64,000 bases of DNA from Mesostigma viride (Eukaryota; Streptophyta; Mesostigmatophyceae; Mesostigmatales; Mesostigmataceae), in NCBI GenBank assembly GCA_009746045.1, contig RPFO01000542.1, positions 126,501-190,500 of the forward strand, read 5' to 3'. Position numbers and translations under genes: made by a program. The notes beneath the pieces are model-generated. The model saw only the letters and a list, made by a program, of their open reading frames with translations. It did not search any database and had not been told where the DNA came from. Position 1 is the stretch's first letter. Every line of letters begins with the position of its first letter. Shown here in pieces: positions 11,861-22,659 of the stretch.

Positions 11861-12439
11861 GATTGCCGCGTCAAATTTTGTGCGTGTTGTTCCTTTTTAT
11901 ACCTGCGGGACCGTGAAGACCGACGCTTGGATTACGTCACATTGTGAGTCGTCCAATCCGCATGCGCGGTTTGTCAATAAGAATAATCTAGCGCCGCGTT
12001 TCGCCTCGTTGGCCGAATGGCGAGCATGCCACGTTTTCCGTCCTGAACGCCGGTTACGCTGGGCCGTTGACAGGGGTCGCTCCACGGACGATCGGTCACA
12101 ACAGCTGTTGGGTTTCGAAAACCGCACCACCACTGCTGCCGCCATAGCTGTTTTCTGTAATAATCATCGCTGCCTGAAGATGGTGAGACAAATGACGCCT
12201 CAACTCGCCGCCCTGATAAAGAAGGTGCATCAACAGCGCAGTCTTTTTCTATGTCGAGCTTGATGTTTGTTGCTATGCCTTCAAATGGTCAGGTTAGTTT
12301 ATAGCTAGCCCAATTCTAATCGTGGTCCTGTTCAATGCCGTTTTTCCCCCTTCCTGATTTATGCGTGCAGGTAAATGTGCAACGAACCCCTACTTACTCG
12401 CGCGAGCAGGGTGGCGTCTATGATGCCCTTTTGTAGTCC

Positions 12440-13010
12440 TCAGCCAGCGATATGGCTTGTTTTTTCGTGTTGGTCCTCAGCCAGCGACATGACTTCTTTT
12501 TTCTGGTTGGTTCTCGGCCAGCGATATGCCTTCTTTTTAAGGGTTGGTCCTCAGCCAGCGACATGGCTTCTGTTTTCGTGTTGGTCCTCAGCCAGCGATA
12601 TGCCTTCTTTTTTAGGGTTGGTCCTCAGCCAGCAATATATTTTCTTTTTTCGCGTTGGTCCTCAGCCAGCGACACGGCTTCTTTTTTCTGGTTGGTTCTC
12701 GGCCAGCGATATGCCTTCTTTTTAAGGGTTGGTCCTCAGCCAGCGACATGGCTTCTGTTTTCGTGTTGGTCCTCAGCCAGCGATATGCCTTCTTTTTTAG
12801 GGTTGGTCCTCAGCCAGCAATATATTTTCTTTTTTCGTGTTGGTCCTCAGCCAGCGACACGGCTTCTTTTTTCTGGTTGGTTCTCGGCGAGCGACCAGAG
12901 TATTTTTTCGTATTGGTCCTCAGCCAGCTAAATGTTTTCTTTTTTCGTGTTGGTCCTCAGCCAGCCATATGGCTTCTTTTTTCGTGTTGGTCCTCAGCCA
13001 GCGATATGTC
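12440..13010 (+). repeat. Minisatellite, about 37-bp unit with 182-bp higher order
   Basis: The unit GGTCCTCAGCCAGCGAYATG followed by GCTTCTTTTTTCGTGTT repeats about 15 times. A block at about 12480-12660 is repeated nearly exactly at 12663-12845, which shows a five-unit higher-order repeat. It is open in several frames, but I see no evidence that it is translated. Confidence 0.9.
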
Positions 13011-13733
13011 CACCATCCATGCATGCCAGCACCCCACCACCATCATCCATGCGTGCCAGCCACCCACCACCACCATCCATGCATGCCAGCACCCCACCAC
13101 CACCATCCATGCGTGCCAGCACCCCACCACCACCATCCATGCATGCCAGCACCCCACCACCATCATCCATGCGTGCCAGCCACCCACCACCACCATCCAT
13201 GCGTGCCAGCACCCCACCACCATCATCCATGCGTGCCAGCCACCCACCACCACCATCCATGCGTGCCAGCACCCCACCACCATCATCCATGCATGCCAGC
13301 ACCCCACCACCACCATCCATGCGTGCCAGCACCCCACCACCACCATCCATGCATGCCAGCACCCCACCACCACCATCCATGCATGCCAGCACCCCACCAC
13401 CATCATCCATGCGTGCCAGCCACCCACCACCACCATCCATGCATGCCAGCACCCCACCACCACCATCCATGCATGCCAGCACCCCACCACCATCATCCAT
13501 GCATGCCAGCACCCCACCACCACCATCCATGCGTGCCAGCACCCCACCACCACCATCCATGCATGCCAGCACCCCACCACCATCATCCATGCGTGCCAGC
13601 CACCCACCACCACCATCCATGCGTGCCAGCCACCCACCACCATCATCCATGCATGCCAGCACCCCACCACCACCATCCATGCATGCCAGCACCCCACCAC
13701 CATCATCCATGCATGCCAGCACCATCATGCATG
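13010..13733 (+). repeat. 30-bp minisatellite array, first block (about 24 copies)
   Basis: The unit is CACCACCACCATCCATGC + RTGCCAGCACCC (or GCCACCC). Variation is limited to three sites: CACC/CATC, ATGC/GTGC/CTGC, and GCACCCC/GCCACCC. Because 30 is a multiple of three, all frames on both strands stay open for hundreds of codons, so these frames are not evidence of genes. Confidence 0.97.
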
Positions 13734-13949
13734 CATGCTCACATGGGTCTTATTGCACCCACAGTTTGCCGGATCGTTAGCCTGTCCTTTTAGCTAGCCG
13801 CGCCCGATTGCAGCTGTGGCATGCCTTTGGCATGAAGGAGACTGGGGGTCTCTGCCCTTTCTCCTGTAGTGCACACACAGGGATTAAAAGCACTTCGGTG
13901 CTCCGTGACTCCCCAACGGGAGCACGAGTTTAATTAATTAATTAATTAA
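13734..13949 (+). mobile_element. LINE 3'-tail insertion in the minisatellite
   Basis: The 213 bp from TCACATGGG to the terminal (TTAA)n run are essentially identical to 46692-46903, the 3' end of the ORF1-only LINE in this window. It is therefore a strongly 5'-truncated copy of that family, dropped into the 30-bp array. GCATGC on both sides may be the TSD, though the array makes that ambiguous. Confidence 0.85.
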
Positions 13950-16157
13950 TGCATGCCAGCACCCCACCACCATCATCCATGCGTGCCAGCCACCCACCAC
14001 CACCATCCATGCGTGCCAGCACCCCACCACCATCATCCATGCGTGCCAGCCACCCACCACCACCATCCATGCATGCCAGCACCCCACCACCACCATCCAT
14101 GCATGCCAGCACCCCACCACCACCATCCATGCATGCCAGCACCCCACCACCACCATCCATGCATGCCAGCACCCCACCACCACCATCCATGCATGCCAGC
14201 ACCCCACCACCATCATCCATGCGTGCCAGCCACCCACCACCACCATCCATGCATGCCAGCACCCCACCACCACCATCCATGCGTGCCAGCACCCCACCAC
14301 CACCATCCATGCGTGCCAGCCACCCACCACCACCATCCATGCATGCCAGCACCCCACCACCACCATCCATGCATGCCAGCACCCCACCACCACCATCCAT
14401 GCGTGCCAGCACCCCACCACCACCATCCATGCGTGCCAGCAGTGACCCCACCACCACCATCCATGCGTGCCAGCCACCCACCACCACCATCCATGCATGC
14501 CAGCCACCCACCACCACCATCCATGCCTGCCAGCACCCCACCACCATCATCCATGCGTGCCAGCCACCCACCACCACCATCCATGCGTGCCAGCCACCCA
14601 CCACCACCATCCATGCGTGCCAGCCACCCACCACCACCATCCATGCGTGCCAGCACCCCACCACCATCATCCATGCATGCCAGCACCCCACCACCACCAT
14701 CCATGCATGCCAGCACCCCACCATGCACCACCATCCATGCATGCCAGCACCCCACCACCATCATCCATGCGTGCCAGCCACCCACCACCACCATCCATGC
14801 GTGCCAGCACCCCACCACCACCATCCATGCGTGCCAGCACCCCACCACCACCATCCATGCGTGCCAGCCACCCACCACCACCATCCATGCATGCCAGCCA
14901 CCCACCACCACCATCCATGCCTGCCAGCACCCCACCACCATCATCCATGCGTGCCAGCCACCCACCACCACCATCCATGCGTGCCAGCCACCCACCACCA
15001 CCATCCATGCGTGCCAGCCACCCACCACCACCATCCATGCGTGCCAGCCACCCACCACCACCATCCATGCGTGCCAGCACCCCACCACCACCATCCATGC
15101 ATGCCAGCACCCCACCACCACCATCCATGCATGCCAGCACCCCACCACCATCATCCATGCGTGCCAGCCACCCACCACCACCATCCATGCATGCCAGCAC
15201 CCCACCACCACCATCCATGCATGCCAGCACCCCACCACCACCATCCATGCGTGCCAGCACCCCACCACCACCATCCATGCGTGCCAGCACCCCACCACCA
15301 CCATCCATGCGTGCCAGCCACCCACCACCACCATCCATGCATGCCAGCACCCCACCATGCACCACCATCCATGCATGCCAGCCACCCACCACCACCATCC
15401 ATGCCTGCCAGCACCCCACCACCATCATCCATGCGTGCCAGCCACCCACCACCACCATCCATGCGTGCCAGCACCCCACCACCACCATCCATGCATGCCA
15501 GCACCCCACCACCACCATCCATGCGTGCCAGCACCCCACCACCATCATCCATGCGTGCCAGCCACCCACCACCACCATCCATGCGTGCCAGCACCCCACC
15601 ACCACCATCCATGCATGCCAGCACCCCACCACCACCATCCATGCATGCCAGCACCCCACCACCACCATCCATGCATGCCAGCCACCCACCACCACCATCC
15701 ATGCATGCCAGCCACCCACCACCACCATCCATGCATGCCAGCCACCCACCACCACCATCCATGCCTGCCAGCACCCCACCACCATCATCCATGCGTGCCA
15801 GCCACCCACCACCACCATCCATGCCTGCCAGCACCCCACCACCATCATCCATGCGTGCCAGCCACCCACCACCACCATCCATGCGTGCCAGCCACCCACC
15901 ACCACCATCCATGCATGCCAGCACCCCACCACCACCATCCATGCGTGCCAGCACCCCACCACCACCATCCATGCATGCCAGCACCCCACCACCACCATCC
16001 ATGCATGCCAGCCACCCACCACCACCATCCATGCCTGCCAGCACCCCACCACCATCATCCATGCGTGCCAGCCACCCACCACCACCATCCATGCGTGCCA
16101 GCACCCCACCACCACCATCCATGCATGCCAGCACCCCACCACCACCATCCATGCGTG
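13949..16157 (+). repeat. 30-bp minisatellite array, second block (about 74 copies)
   Basis: Same unit and same three variable sites as the block at 13010-13733, from which it is separated only by the LINE-tail insertion. CATC-CATGCGTGCCAGCCACCC variants recur together, which suggests a higher-order pattern. Irregular units with an extra TGA or ATGC occur near 14435, 14720 and 15355. Confidence 0.97.
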
Positions 16158-16186
16158 ATTTTTTTGGGGAGTGGTCAGTATTGTTT

Positions 16187-16800
16187 TTGGGTAGGGTCGC
16201 TCTGCAGAGTGACCCCTACCCTTGCGCAATGTCGCAGTCTTTGTTTGAAGGGTCGCGCTGCAGAGTGACCCCCTCACAATGCAAATTTCCATTCAGTGTT
16301 TGTAGGGTCGCGCTGCAGAGTCACCTTTCCAAGATGCGTTATTCAATAACATTTTGTTCGTAAGGGCCGCGCTGCAGAGTCACCTTTCCAAGATACGTTA
16401 TTCAATAACATTTTGTTTGTAGGGTCGCGCTGCAGAGTCACCTTTCCAAGATACGTTATTCAATCACATTTTGGTTGTAGGGTCGCATTGCAGAGTCACC
16501 CTTTCCAGATACGTTATTCAATAACATTTTGTTTGTAGGGTAGCGCTGCAGAGTCACCTTTCCAAGATACGTTATTCAATCACATTTTTGTTGTAAGGTC
16601 GCGCTGCCGAGTCACCCTTTCCAGATACGTTTATCAATCACATTTTGTTTGTAGGGTCGGCTGCCGAGTCACCCTTCCATGAAATATTTTTATGCTATAT
16701 TTTGTTGGTAGGGTCGCGCTGCAGAGTCACCCTTCCTTAACATGGTTCTTATGTCTTATTTTGCGGAAGGGTCTCGCTACAGAATATTCCCTTCCCTGAC
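16187..16800 (+). repeat. 60-bp satellite built on a CTGCAG palindrome
   Basis: Eleven degenerating units of GGGTCGCGCTGCAGAGTCAC + CTTTCCAAGATACGTTATTC + AATAACATTTTGTTTGTA. The palindromic core is shared with isolated copies in introns and intergenic DNA of the same giant element. Confidence 0.92.
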
Positions 16801-17048
16801 ATATGTTACATCTTCGATTTTTTTTATCCCCATACCTGAATGAGTTACGTTAAATAGTGCCGGAACCTTTTGCCGCCTGAGGCAAATCGGGCCGGAACAC
16901 TATTTTGCCCGGAATAACCACTTCCGAGCACCCAAGTTAATTCGGCCGAATTAACTTGGGTGCTCGGAAGTGGTTATTCCGGGCAAAATAGTGTTCCGGC
17001 CCGATTTGCCTCAGGCGGCAAAAGGTTCCGGCACTATTTAACGTAACT

Positions 17049-17231
17049 AAAACCTGGCCTCGTGGAGGGGGGACGAAGAGCCCGAGACATCCGCCTAGGC
17101 CGCTGAGCACGCACCACTAAATGCGCCGGAGCTGCCTCAGTGAGGATTCGAACCCCTGACCTCCAAGGTGCACAGGTTTTAGTTACGTTAAATAGTGCCG
17201 GAACCTTTTGCCGCCTGAGGCAAATGGGTCC
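17049..17231 (-). ncRNA. Predicted Pol III unit, element copy 1, leftward
   Basis: Mirror image of the rightward unit. The A box is in the left arm of the central hairpin, the B box (GGATTCGAACC on plus, 17144-17154) in spacer S, and the terminator is AAAA on plus at 17049-17052. Together with its partner it would give two divergent transcripts from one hairpin. Confidence 0.5.
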
Positions 17232-17335
17232 GTAACACTATTTTGCCCGGAATAACCACTTCCGGGCACCCAAGTTAATTCGGCCGAATTAACTTGGGTG
17301 CCCGGAAGTGGTTATTCCGGGCAAAATAGTGTTAC

Positions 17336-17518
17336 GGACCGATTTGCCTCAGGCGGCAAAAGGTTCCGGCACTATTTAACGTAACTAAAACCTGTGCACC
17401 TTGGAGGTCAGGGGTTCGAATCCTCACTGAGGCAGCTCCGGCGCATTTAGTGGTGCGTGCTCAGCGGCCTAGGCGGATGTCTCGGGCTCTTCGTCCCCCC
17501 TCCACGAGGCCAGGTTTT
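17336..17518 (+). ncRNA. Predicted Pol III unit, element copy 1, rightward
   Basis: An A-box-like TTGCCTCAGGCGG (17344-17356, one mismatch to consensus, one-base spacer tolerance) lies in the right arm of the central hairpin. A perfect B box GGTTCGAATCC follows at 17413-17423 and the first TTTT comes at 17515-17518, exactly at the end of the spacer. Spacing is normal for a type 2 Pol III promoter. The start is inferred. Transcription is not shown. Confidence 0.5.
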
Positions 17519-17843
17519 AGTTACGTTAAATAGTGCCGGAACCTTTTGCCGCCTGAGGCAAATCGGGCCGGAACACTATTTTGCCCGGAATAACCACTTC
17601 CGGGCACCCAAGTTAATTCGGCCGAATTAACTTGGGTGCCCGGAAGTGGTTATTCCGGGCAAAATAGTGTTCCGGCCCGATTTGCCTCAGGCGGCAAAAG
17701 GTTCCGGCACTATTTAACGTAACTGAATGGGATTTCATCCTTGTTTCTTCTTAGGGTAGCGCTGCAGCGCCACCCATCACGCTGATGCGAATTTACACTT
17801 TCTTCATCCGACATTGGTCTATTTGTTTTTCCTTATTTGCCGC

Positions 17844-19320
17844 AGAGGGAAGAACAACAGAAGGAGAGGGAAGTTCAGCTTCAGAAGGAAAAGGAGGAGC
17901 AGGAGAGGGCCTCCTTGCTTCAAAAGGAAAAGGAGGAGCAGGAGAGGGCCTCCTTGCTTCAGAAGGAAAAGGAGGAGCAGGAGAGGGCCTCTTCGCCAAA
18001 GAAGGGAAAAGAGGTGGAGAGGGCCACCTATGTCGACAAGCTCAAGTCGACGAGCGAGTCTCCTAAGTATAGTACGCCACCCGCCTCTCCGCCCAAGGGC
18101 GTAGAGGAGTTTCCTCCACTGTCAACAATGCTTGCTGCCGGGGCTGGGCCAAGCTCCGTGGAGGCGTCGGCCTCCAAATCTCCCCAGCGGCCCGCACCTG
18201 AGGCACAGGCTGCCGGGGCTGGGTCCAGCTCCGTTGTGTCTCCACAGTCTCCCCAGCGGCCCGCCATCAACAAGGAGTCCCCCGTCCGCGGGCGTCGACC
18301 TCGCCGAGGTCCGCCCCCGTCGAGGTGGTTACCTCGAAGCCCAGCTCGCCGCCCAAGTCTGCTCCAAGGGCCCACCACGAGGCGTCTGAGCAGGGCAGCC
18401 CGCCGCCCAAGTCACCTCTAAGGTCCCACCACGAGGCGTCGACCTCGAAGGTCAGCACGTCGCCCAGGTCTCCTCCAAGGTCCCACCCGAGGCGTCGACC
18501 TCACAGCCCAGCTCGCAGCCCGCGTCTCCCCAAAGCTCCCCTCCAAAGAAGGGAGCGACCTCCAAGTCCCGATCACCGCCCAAGTCGCCTGCAAAATCTC
18601 CAGGTCGGAAGTCTCCGCCCAAGCGCCGGTCGCCACCCAAGCGCCGGTCGTCAAACTCACCTCCGAGGAGCCGCTCCCCACAGGCAAGAAAGAAAGCAAG
18701 AGCGGAATGGGAGGAGAAGGAGGATGACCATGAGCGGTTCCTGCGTGATCTGCAGAAGAACATTGACCTCCTGATCAGCATGGAGGACAGGGACAAGGCA
18801 GACCCAAGGCCACTGGAGGATCTTCCGGAGGAGGAAAGAAAGAGAAGGAATGACCGCATGGCACTTCTGACTTCTTATCTGGATCAGGCAACGCAGCACG
18901 CCGAAGATCTGGTGAATCTGGAGAAAAAGGACAAGGAACGGAAGGCCGCCCAGGAGCTCCTGGAAAGGGAGCAGAGGGAATGGGTGAAGAAGGAAAGGGC
19001 AGAGCGAGAGGCGAAGCAGGCAGAAATGGAAGCTGCGGAGATGGAGGAGGCGGAGCGCAGGAAGAGGAGGGCGTCGTGGGAGCGGGACGAAAAGGAGAGA
19101 AAGGCGAATGAGGAAAGGAAAAAGAAGGACGAGGAGGCAAAGGCGAAGAGGAAGGTGCAGGAGGAGGGGAAGAGGATGATGGAGGCGGGTGTGGCGGCAC
19201 GCCTGAAATACCAAGCCAAACTTGAGGAGGAGCGCAGGAAGGCGCAGGCTGCAGAAAAGTCGACGGAGGTGGATGGGAAGACCGCGGGGGTCTCGGAGAA
19301 GGAGGGTACGGAGCCGTCTC
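17844..19320 (+). pseudogene. Large unknown gene, exon block 1 (K/E- and S/P-rich)
   Basis: Starts after an acceptor (TTTGCCGCAG) and ends at the donor CAG|GTGAGA. It encodes a lysine/glutamate-rich segment with three repeats of a 13-residue unit (QKEKEEQERASLL). An S/P/K/R-rich stretch (SPPKSP, RRSPPKRR) follows, then a long predicted coiled coil from about 18690 to 19290 (ERKRRNDRMALL..., REWVKKERAERE). The coding phase shifts at least twice in the low-complexity middle (near 18400 and 18500), so this copy cannot be read through. It resembles a nuclear, charged linker region. No known domain. An upstream first exon is not identified. Confidence 0.5.
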
Positions 19321-19480
19321 AGGTGAGAAACAGTTTTTACCCCCATTAGTGTGCGTGTTTTTTTTAACGGTTTCGTTATTCCTTATCTCTGCTAAGCTCG
19401 TTGACCATGAATGGGTCATTTCGCAGAGTGACCCTAACCTGAACCAACAAGTATGCTTTTCCCTGTTGTTTTAATTTCAG

Positions 19481-19784
19481 AGGAAGCGGGGGGCAGACGA
19501 AAAGAAGTCAGAGGATCCCAAGAAGAGCGGGACAACAACGGAGGTGAGCGATAAGTAATCCTGTGTTTTTCGCCTTTGTTCTTTGTTCATTTGTCCTTCA
19601 TTTCTGAGTTGCCGTTTCCTTCGCATGTGTGATTAATTTATGGAGGGTCATTTCGCAGAGTGACCCTAAACTTTTTCAACGAGTATGCTTTCCTCTGTCT
19701 TGCTGCATCCAGAGGAAGAAAGGGGGAGATGAGACAGAGTCTCAGGGGAACGCCGAGGTTGGGAGTGGGGAGGAGAAATTGCGG
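19481..19784 (+). CDS. Unknown gene, two short K/E-rich exons
   Basis: Exons 19481-19543 (21 codons) and 19713-19784 (24 codons) have clean AG/GT borders and phase 0 at both ends. They extend the charged linker (RKRGADEKK, RKKGGDETE). The introns around them (19321-19480, 19544-19712, 19785-19931) each contain one copy of the CTGCAG/CGCAG palindrome, at 19413, 19645 and 19858. Confidence 0.55.
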
Positions 19785-19931
19785 GTGAGCTAATAATTTT
19801 TTCGCCGCTTTAGTGCATGTCAGTTAGTCTTCGTTCTGTTTGAGATTTTTTTATGAAGGGTCACTTCGCAGAGTGACCCTAAACTTTTTTTCCGATTATG
19901 CTTTTTTTTCGTTTTGTGGACCTGTGTGCAG

Positions 19932-20999
19932 CCGATCCAGTTGAGGGGCTTGGAAACTTGGAAGTCATGGTTGACGACTTACGAAAAACATCTGAACGAT
20001 GACGCCAAGTCGTTCTTGAGCACCTTTGTGTCGAAGGAGATCGAAGTTGCGATCGATGACGGTGTCTGGCATGAGAGGTTCTCAGTCGGGTCTGATGAGA
20101 AGATGAACCCTTGGAGTGATCCAACACTTCGTGATCTTTTGTTCGAAGTCATGGGGCGGAGCCTTCGAGGCAAAAGGTTAAAGGGGAAAGAAATTGCATC
20201 TCTTTTCGACACCTTTGAGTTGCTTGTTACCGAGTGCGGGTCAACGATACCCGACGCAGCGGATGTTACAGCTTATGTTCCTCGAAGCCTGCTCGTCTGG
20301 ATCAAGCTGTCTTGTGCGACCAAACAGTACTGCAAGGACACGAGACAGCACCCATTGTCACACGAGTATTTTGACATCATCATATCTGTCTGCAGGTGGG
20401 AAATGTACCAGGTCCTAGAGCAGGGGAAGACAGGTGAGGATTGGGACACCTCCCCGCTGACGGAAATCGGATGTCAATCTGCTCTTGAAGAAAGGGTTCA
20501 AGGCTGCACAGTTCGACTGGGATGTCTTCGGCGACTTTCTGGTCGCCATGGACCACTCGGTATCTCCCGAGTTGTTCAGGGCTGGTTCAAAGTGATTGAA
20601 GATTTGGATGGGGTTAGATCGCACTTCCTTTCGTCGTATTCAGTGTGGATGGCGCAGTTTAGGGTGAACCCAGACCCTATTCTTCCGAGTCGAGCTGTTG
20701 AATTGTTTCTTCAGTTGTGCGAGGATGAGATCCTGCGTTTTCGTCAGAGTGGGGAGTTCGACATGGCCGGACAGTATGAGCCCCCACGAAAGGAGGTTGT
20801 CGCATGGCTTGAGTACAAGGGGATCGACGACTGCCTGTCGTTAGTGACGGCGAACATAAACGAGAAATCATGGAGTCAGGACATGCTATCTCACTTGTTT
20901 TTTCTTCGGACGTTTTTCGAAAACGAACTGAGCCACACAACTCCATCTGAGATGTGGCCGATCGGACAAGTGTTGCGGGAGTGGAGATTTGACATTGAG
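19932..20999 (+). pseudogene. Unknown gene, globular exon (356 codons)
   Basis: Single large exon between TGTGTGCAG| and GAG|GTAATT. Composition is that of a folded, mostly helical protein (LRGLETWKSWL, RDLLFEVMGR, LFLQLCEDEILRFR, LSHLFFLRTFFEN). Between about 20455 and 20600 the natural frame moves by one base and then back: the shifted frame gives a convincing GFKAAQFDWDVFGDFLVAMD while the main frame there looks unnatural. This is the signature of two compensating indels. I recognise no domain. Flanking short exons connect it to acidic linkers. Confidence 0.55.
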
Positions 21000-21116
21000 G
21001 TAATTATTGACATTTGTGTACATTTTTATTCAGTCCGTTTAGATTAGTGTTGTGTATTTCTTTTGTTGAAAATTGTTACTAACGATGAACGCATTTCTTG
21101 CTCTCCTTCCCGCCAG

Positions 21117-21601
21117 GAGGGTGACATTCCACGTTTTGAGGGACAAAGTCCTTCAGCGTGGAAACCGGAGGTAAGCAAATGCCGCTAAAGGTTCGGGGTC
21201 GATTTGTGAAGATAGGATATTCAAGAAATAGTTCCTGTTTTGACTGACTTTGTATATTTATCTGAACGCACGTTTCGTCTTGCAGGATGACGATCAACCT
21301 TTCGAAGAGGTCGAAGGGATGGGGACGGAGAACGTAGAGGTAGGAAATTTGTTTCATTTTACTGTTCAAGCTTAGGGTTGGGGTCGCTCCGCAGAGCAAC
21401 GTTAAAACAAAATTAATGCTCGTTTTTTTTATGTCATCGTCTGAATTATTTTTTTTTTTCATGCAGGAGGTGGACGAGAAGGAAGAGGAGGAGAAGGAGC
21501 AGGAGGTGGACGAGGAGGAAGAGGAGGAGGAGCACGAGGAGGAGGAGGAGGAGGAAGAAAATGAGCCCGAGCCAACTCCGAAGGGGAAGGGGAAGGCAAA
21601 G
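21117..21601 (+). CDS. Unknown gene, three short acidic exons
   Basis: Exons 21117-21170, 21286-21339 and 21467-21601 (18, 18 and 45 codons), all phase 0 with CAG acceptors and GAG|GTA or AAG|GTT donors. The third is almost pure glutamate before PTPKGKGKAK. Introns carry degenerate palindrome copies at 21381 and just after the last exon at 21637. Confidence 0.55.
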
Positions 21602-21735
21602 GTTTGTACAATGTTTTTTAAGTTTTTAACGCTGAAGGTCGCGCTGCAGAGCTAGGATGCCAGAGTTCAGATTACTCTTCTTAATACATTTCGCTTCATG
21701 TGTATGTTGTGTGTTGTTGGTATACCTTCCAGCAG

Positions 21736-22491
21736 GCTAAAAAAAGGCGACGACGACACTCAAGCAGCTTCAGGATCCAGAAGCTTATTGCAGAAAGAAT
21801 AAGGTGCAGACTATCTGTGATATTGGCGACCTCATCCTAGGCAATCCCCCTAAGGATGTTACGATGGGTGCCGGGGAGTTTCGCAAGTATCTCACCCAAC
21901 TACGCGTTGAGGCGGCGGCCGATTTCGCAATGCAATCTGACACCTTCAACGGTGACCTGGCCTATGATTTTGTCAACCAAGTCAAGTCCAAGGGCACCGA
22001 AAAGTTCAAGTGGAAACCAAAGGCGTACACGGAGGCGAAGGTGGACAAGGTCATCAAGTTCATGAAGTGGATCTCAAGAGAAGGGATCGTGAACGGGCGA
22101 AGCTGCTTGAGGGTCAGGCAAAAGCGTCCAAAAAGAAGAGGGATGCGGATAAAAAGGAGAAGGGGAAGGATAAGGGGGTGGAAATGGAGGATGACGCGGC
22201 CGGGGGGAGAAGGGCGGGAAGGGAAAGAAGGGGAAGAAGGCGGGAGAAAAGGAAGAGGTGCGTTTTTTGCGGAATTTAGATTTAGAGGGGTAGCTCTGTG
22301 GAGTGAACCTTTTTACCTTCTCCGTGCTTTGCACCCTATTCGGTATTTTTTGTCTGCACGCCGACTATTTGCAAACGTTAAACTATTTATTGTTTTCCTG
22401 TCTCATCTTCGTCAATGCTTCCTCCAGGGTGGCGAGGGGGAGAAAGGCGGAAAAGGAAAGAAGGGGAAGAAGGCGGGAGAAAAGGAAGCGG
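21736..22491 (+). pseudogene. Unknown gene, conserved-looking block plus lysine-rich tail
   Basis: After an acceptor near 21735 comes an A7 run where the frame appears one base short. Then there is an uninterrupted block to about 22075 (TICDIGDLILGNPPKDVTMG, FNGDLAYDFVNQVKSKG, KVIKFMKWIS). The phase then shifts again into a lysine-rich tail (ERAKLLEGQAKASKKKRD) to a donor near 22260. A further lysine-rich mini-exon lies at about 22430-22491. Both following introns carry the palindrome (22287, 22518). No domain recognised. Confidence 0.45.
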
Positions 22492-22659
22492 TGCGTTTTT
22501 GGTGATTTAGATTCAGAGGGGTAGCTCCGTGGAGTGACCCTTTTTACCTTCTGTGTTCTTAGCACCCTACTCTGAGATTTTCCTACGCTCGCGGACTATA
22601 TGCATACGTTAAACTATTTATTGCTTTCTTGTCTCATGTTCGTCAATGCCTTCGTTCAG

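Larger units (their letters stand above)
16843..17724. mobile_element. Nested-palindrome element, copy 1 (882 bp)
   Basis: Layout: hairpin H1 (16843-17048), spacer S (17049-17180), hairpin H2 (17181-17386), inverted spacer S' (17387-17518), hairpin H3 (17519-17724). Each H is a 206-bp palindrome with no loop (centres at 16945/16946, 17283/17284, 17621/17622), and the whole 882 bp is again a palindrome about the H2 centre. Ends are AGTTACG...CGTAACT. GAATG is duplicated at 16838-16842 and 17725-17729. Each 103-bp arm contains smaller hairpins (AAATAGTG/CACTATTT, TTTGCC/GGCAAA, GCCCGGAA/TTCCGGGC). It lies inside the giant element. No protein is encoded, so it must be non-autonomous or replicate by a host-dependent route. 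Confidence 0.9.

Noticed and set aside
13010-16157. CRISPR-like array of regular 30-bp repeats
   Set aside because: There are no unique spacers, the units are contiguous and the DNA is eukaryotic.
12655-16363. Very long open frames (up to about 800 codons) on both strands over the 30-bp repeats
   Set aside because: A 30-bp period keeps every frame open. All six frames are equally long and of the same low complexity, with no start context, splice site or domain.
17049-17518. Intact tRNA genes in the palindrome spacers
   Set aside because: B boxes are perfect, but acceptor and T stems do not pair in both elements and no anticodon arm can be drawn consistently. I kept the Pol III promoter reading only.
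16843-17724. Assembly artefact (head-to-head read chimera)
   Set aside because: Two unrelated loci have the same architecture with different sequences, each with a 5-bp TSD and internal variants between hairpins. An artefact would give identical arms without TSDs. Read-level confirmation is still desirable.
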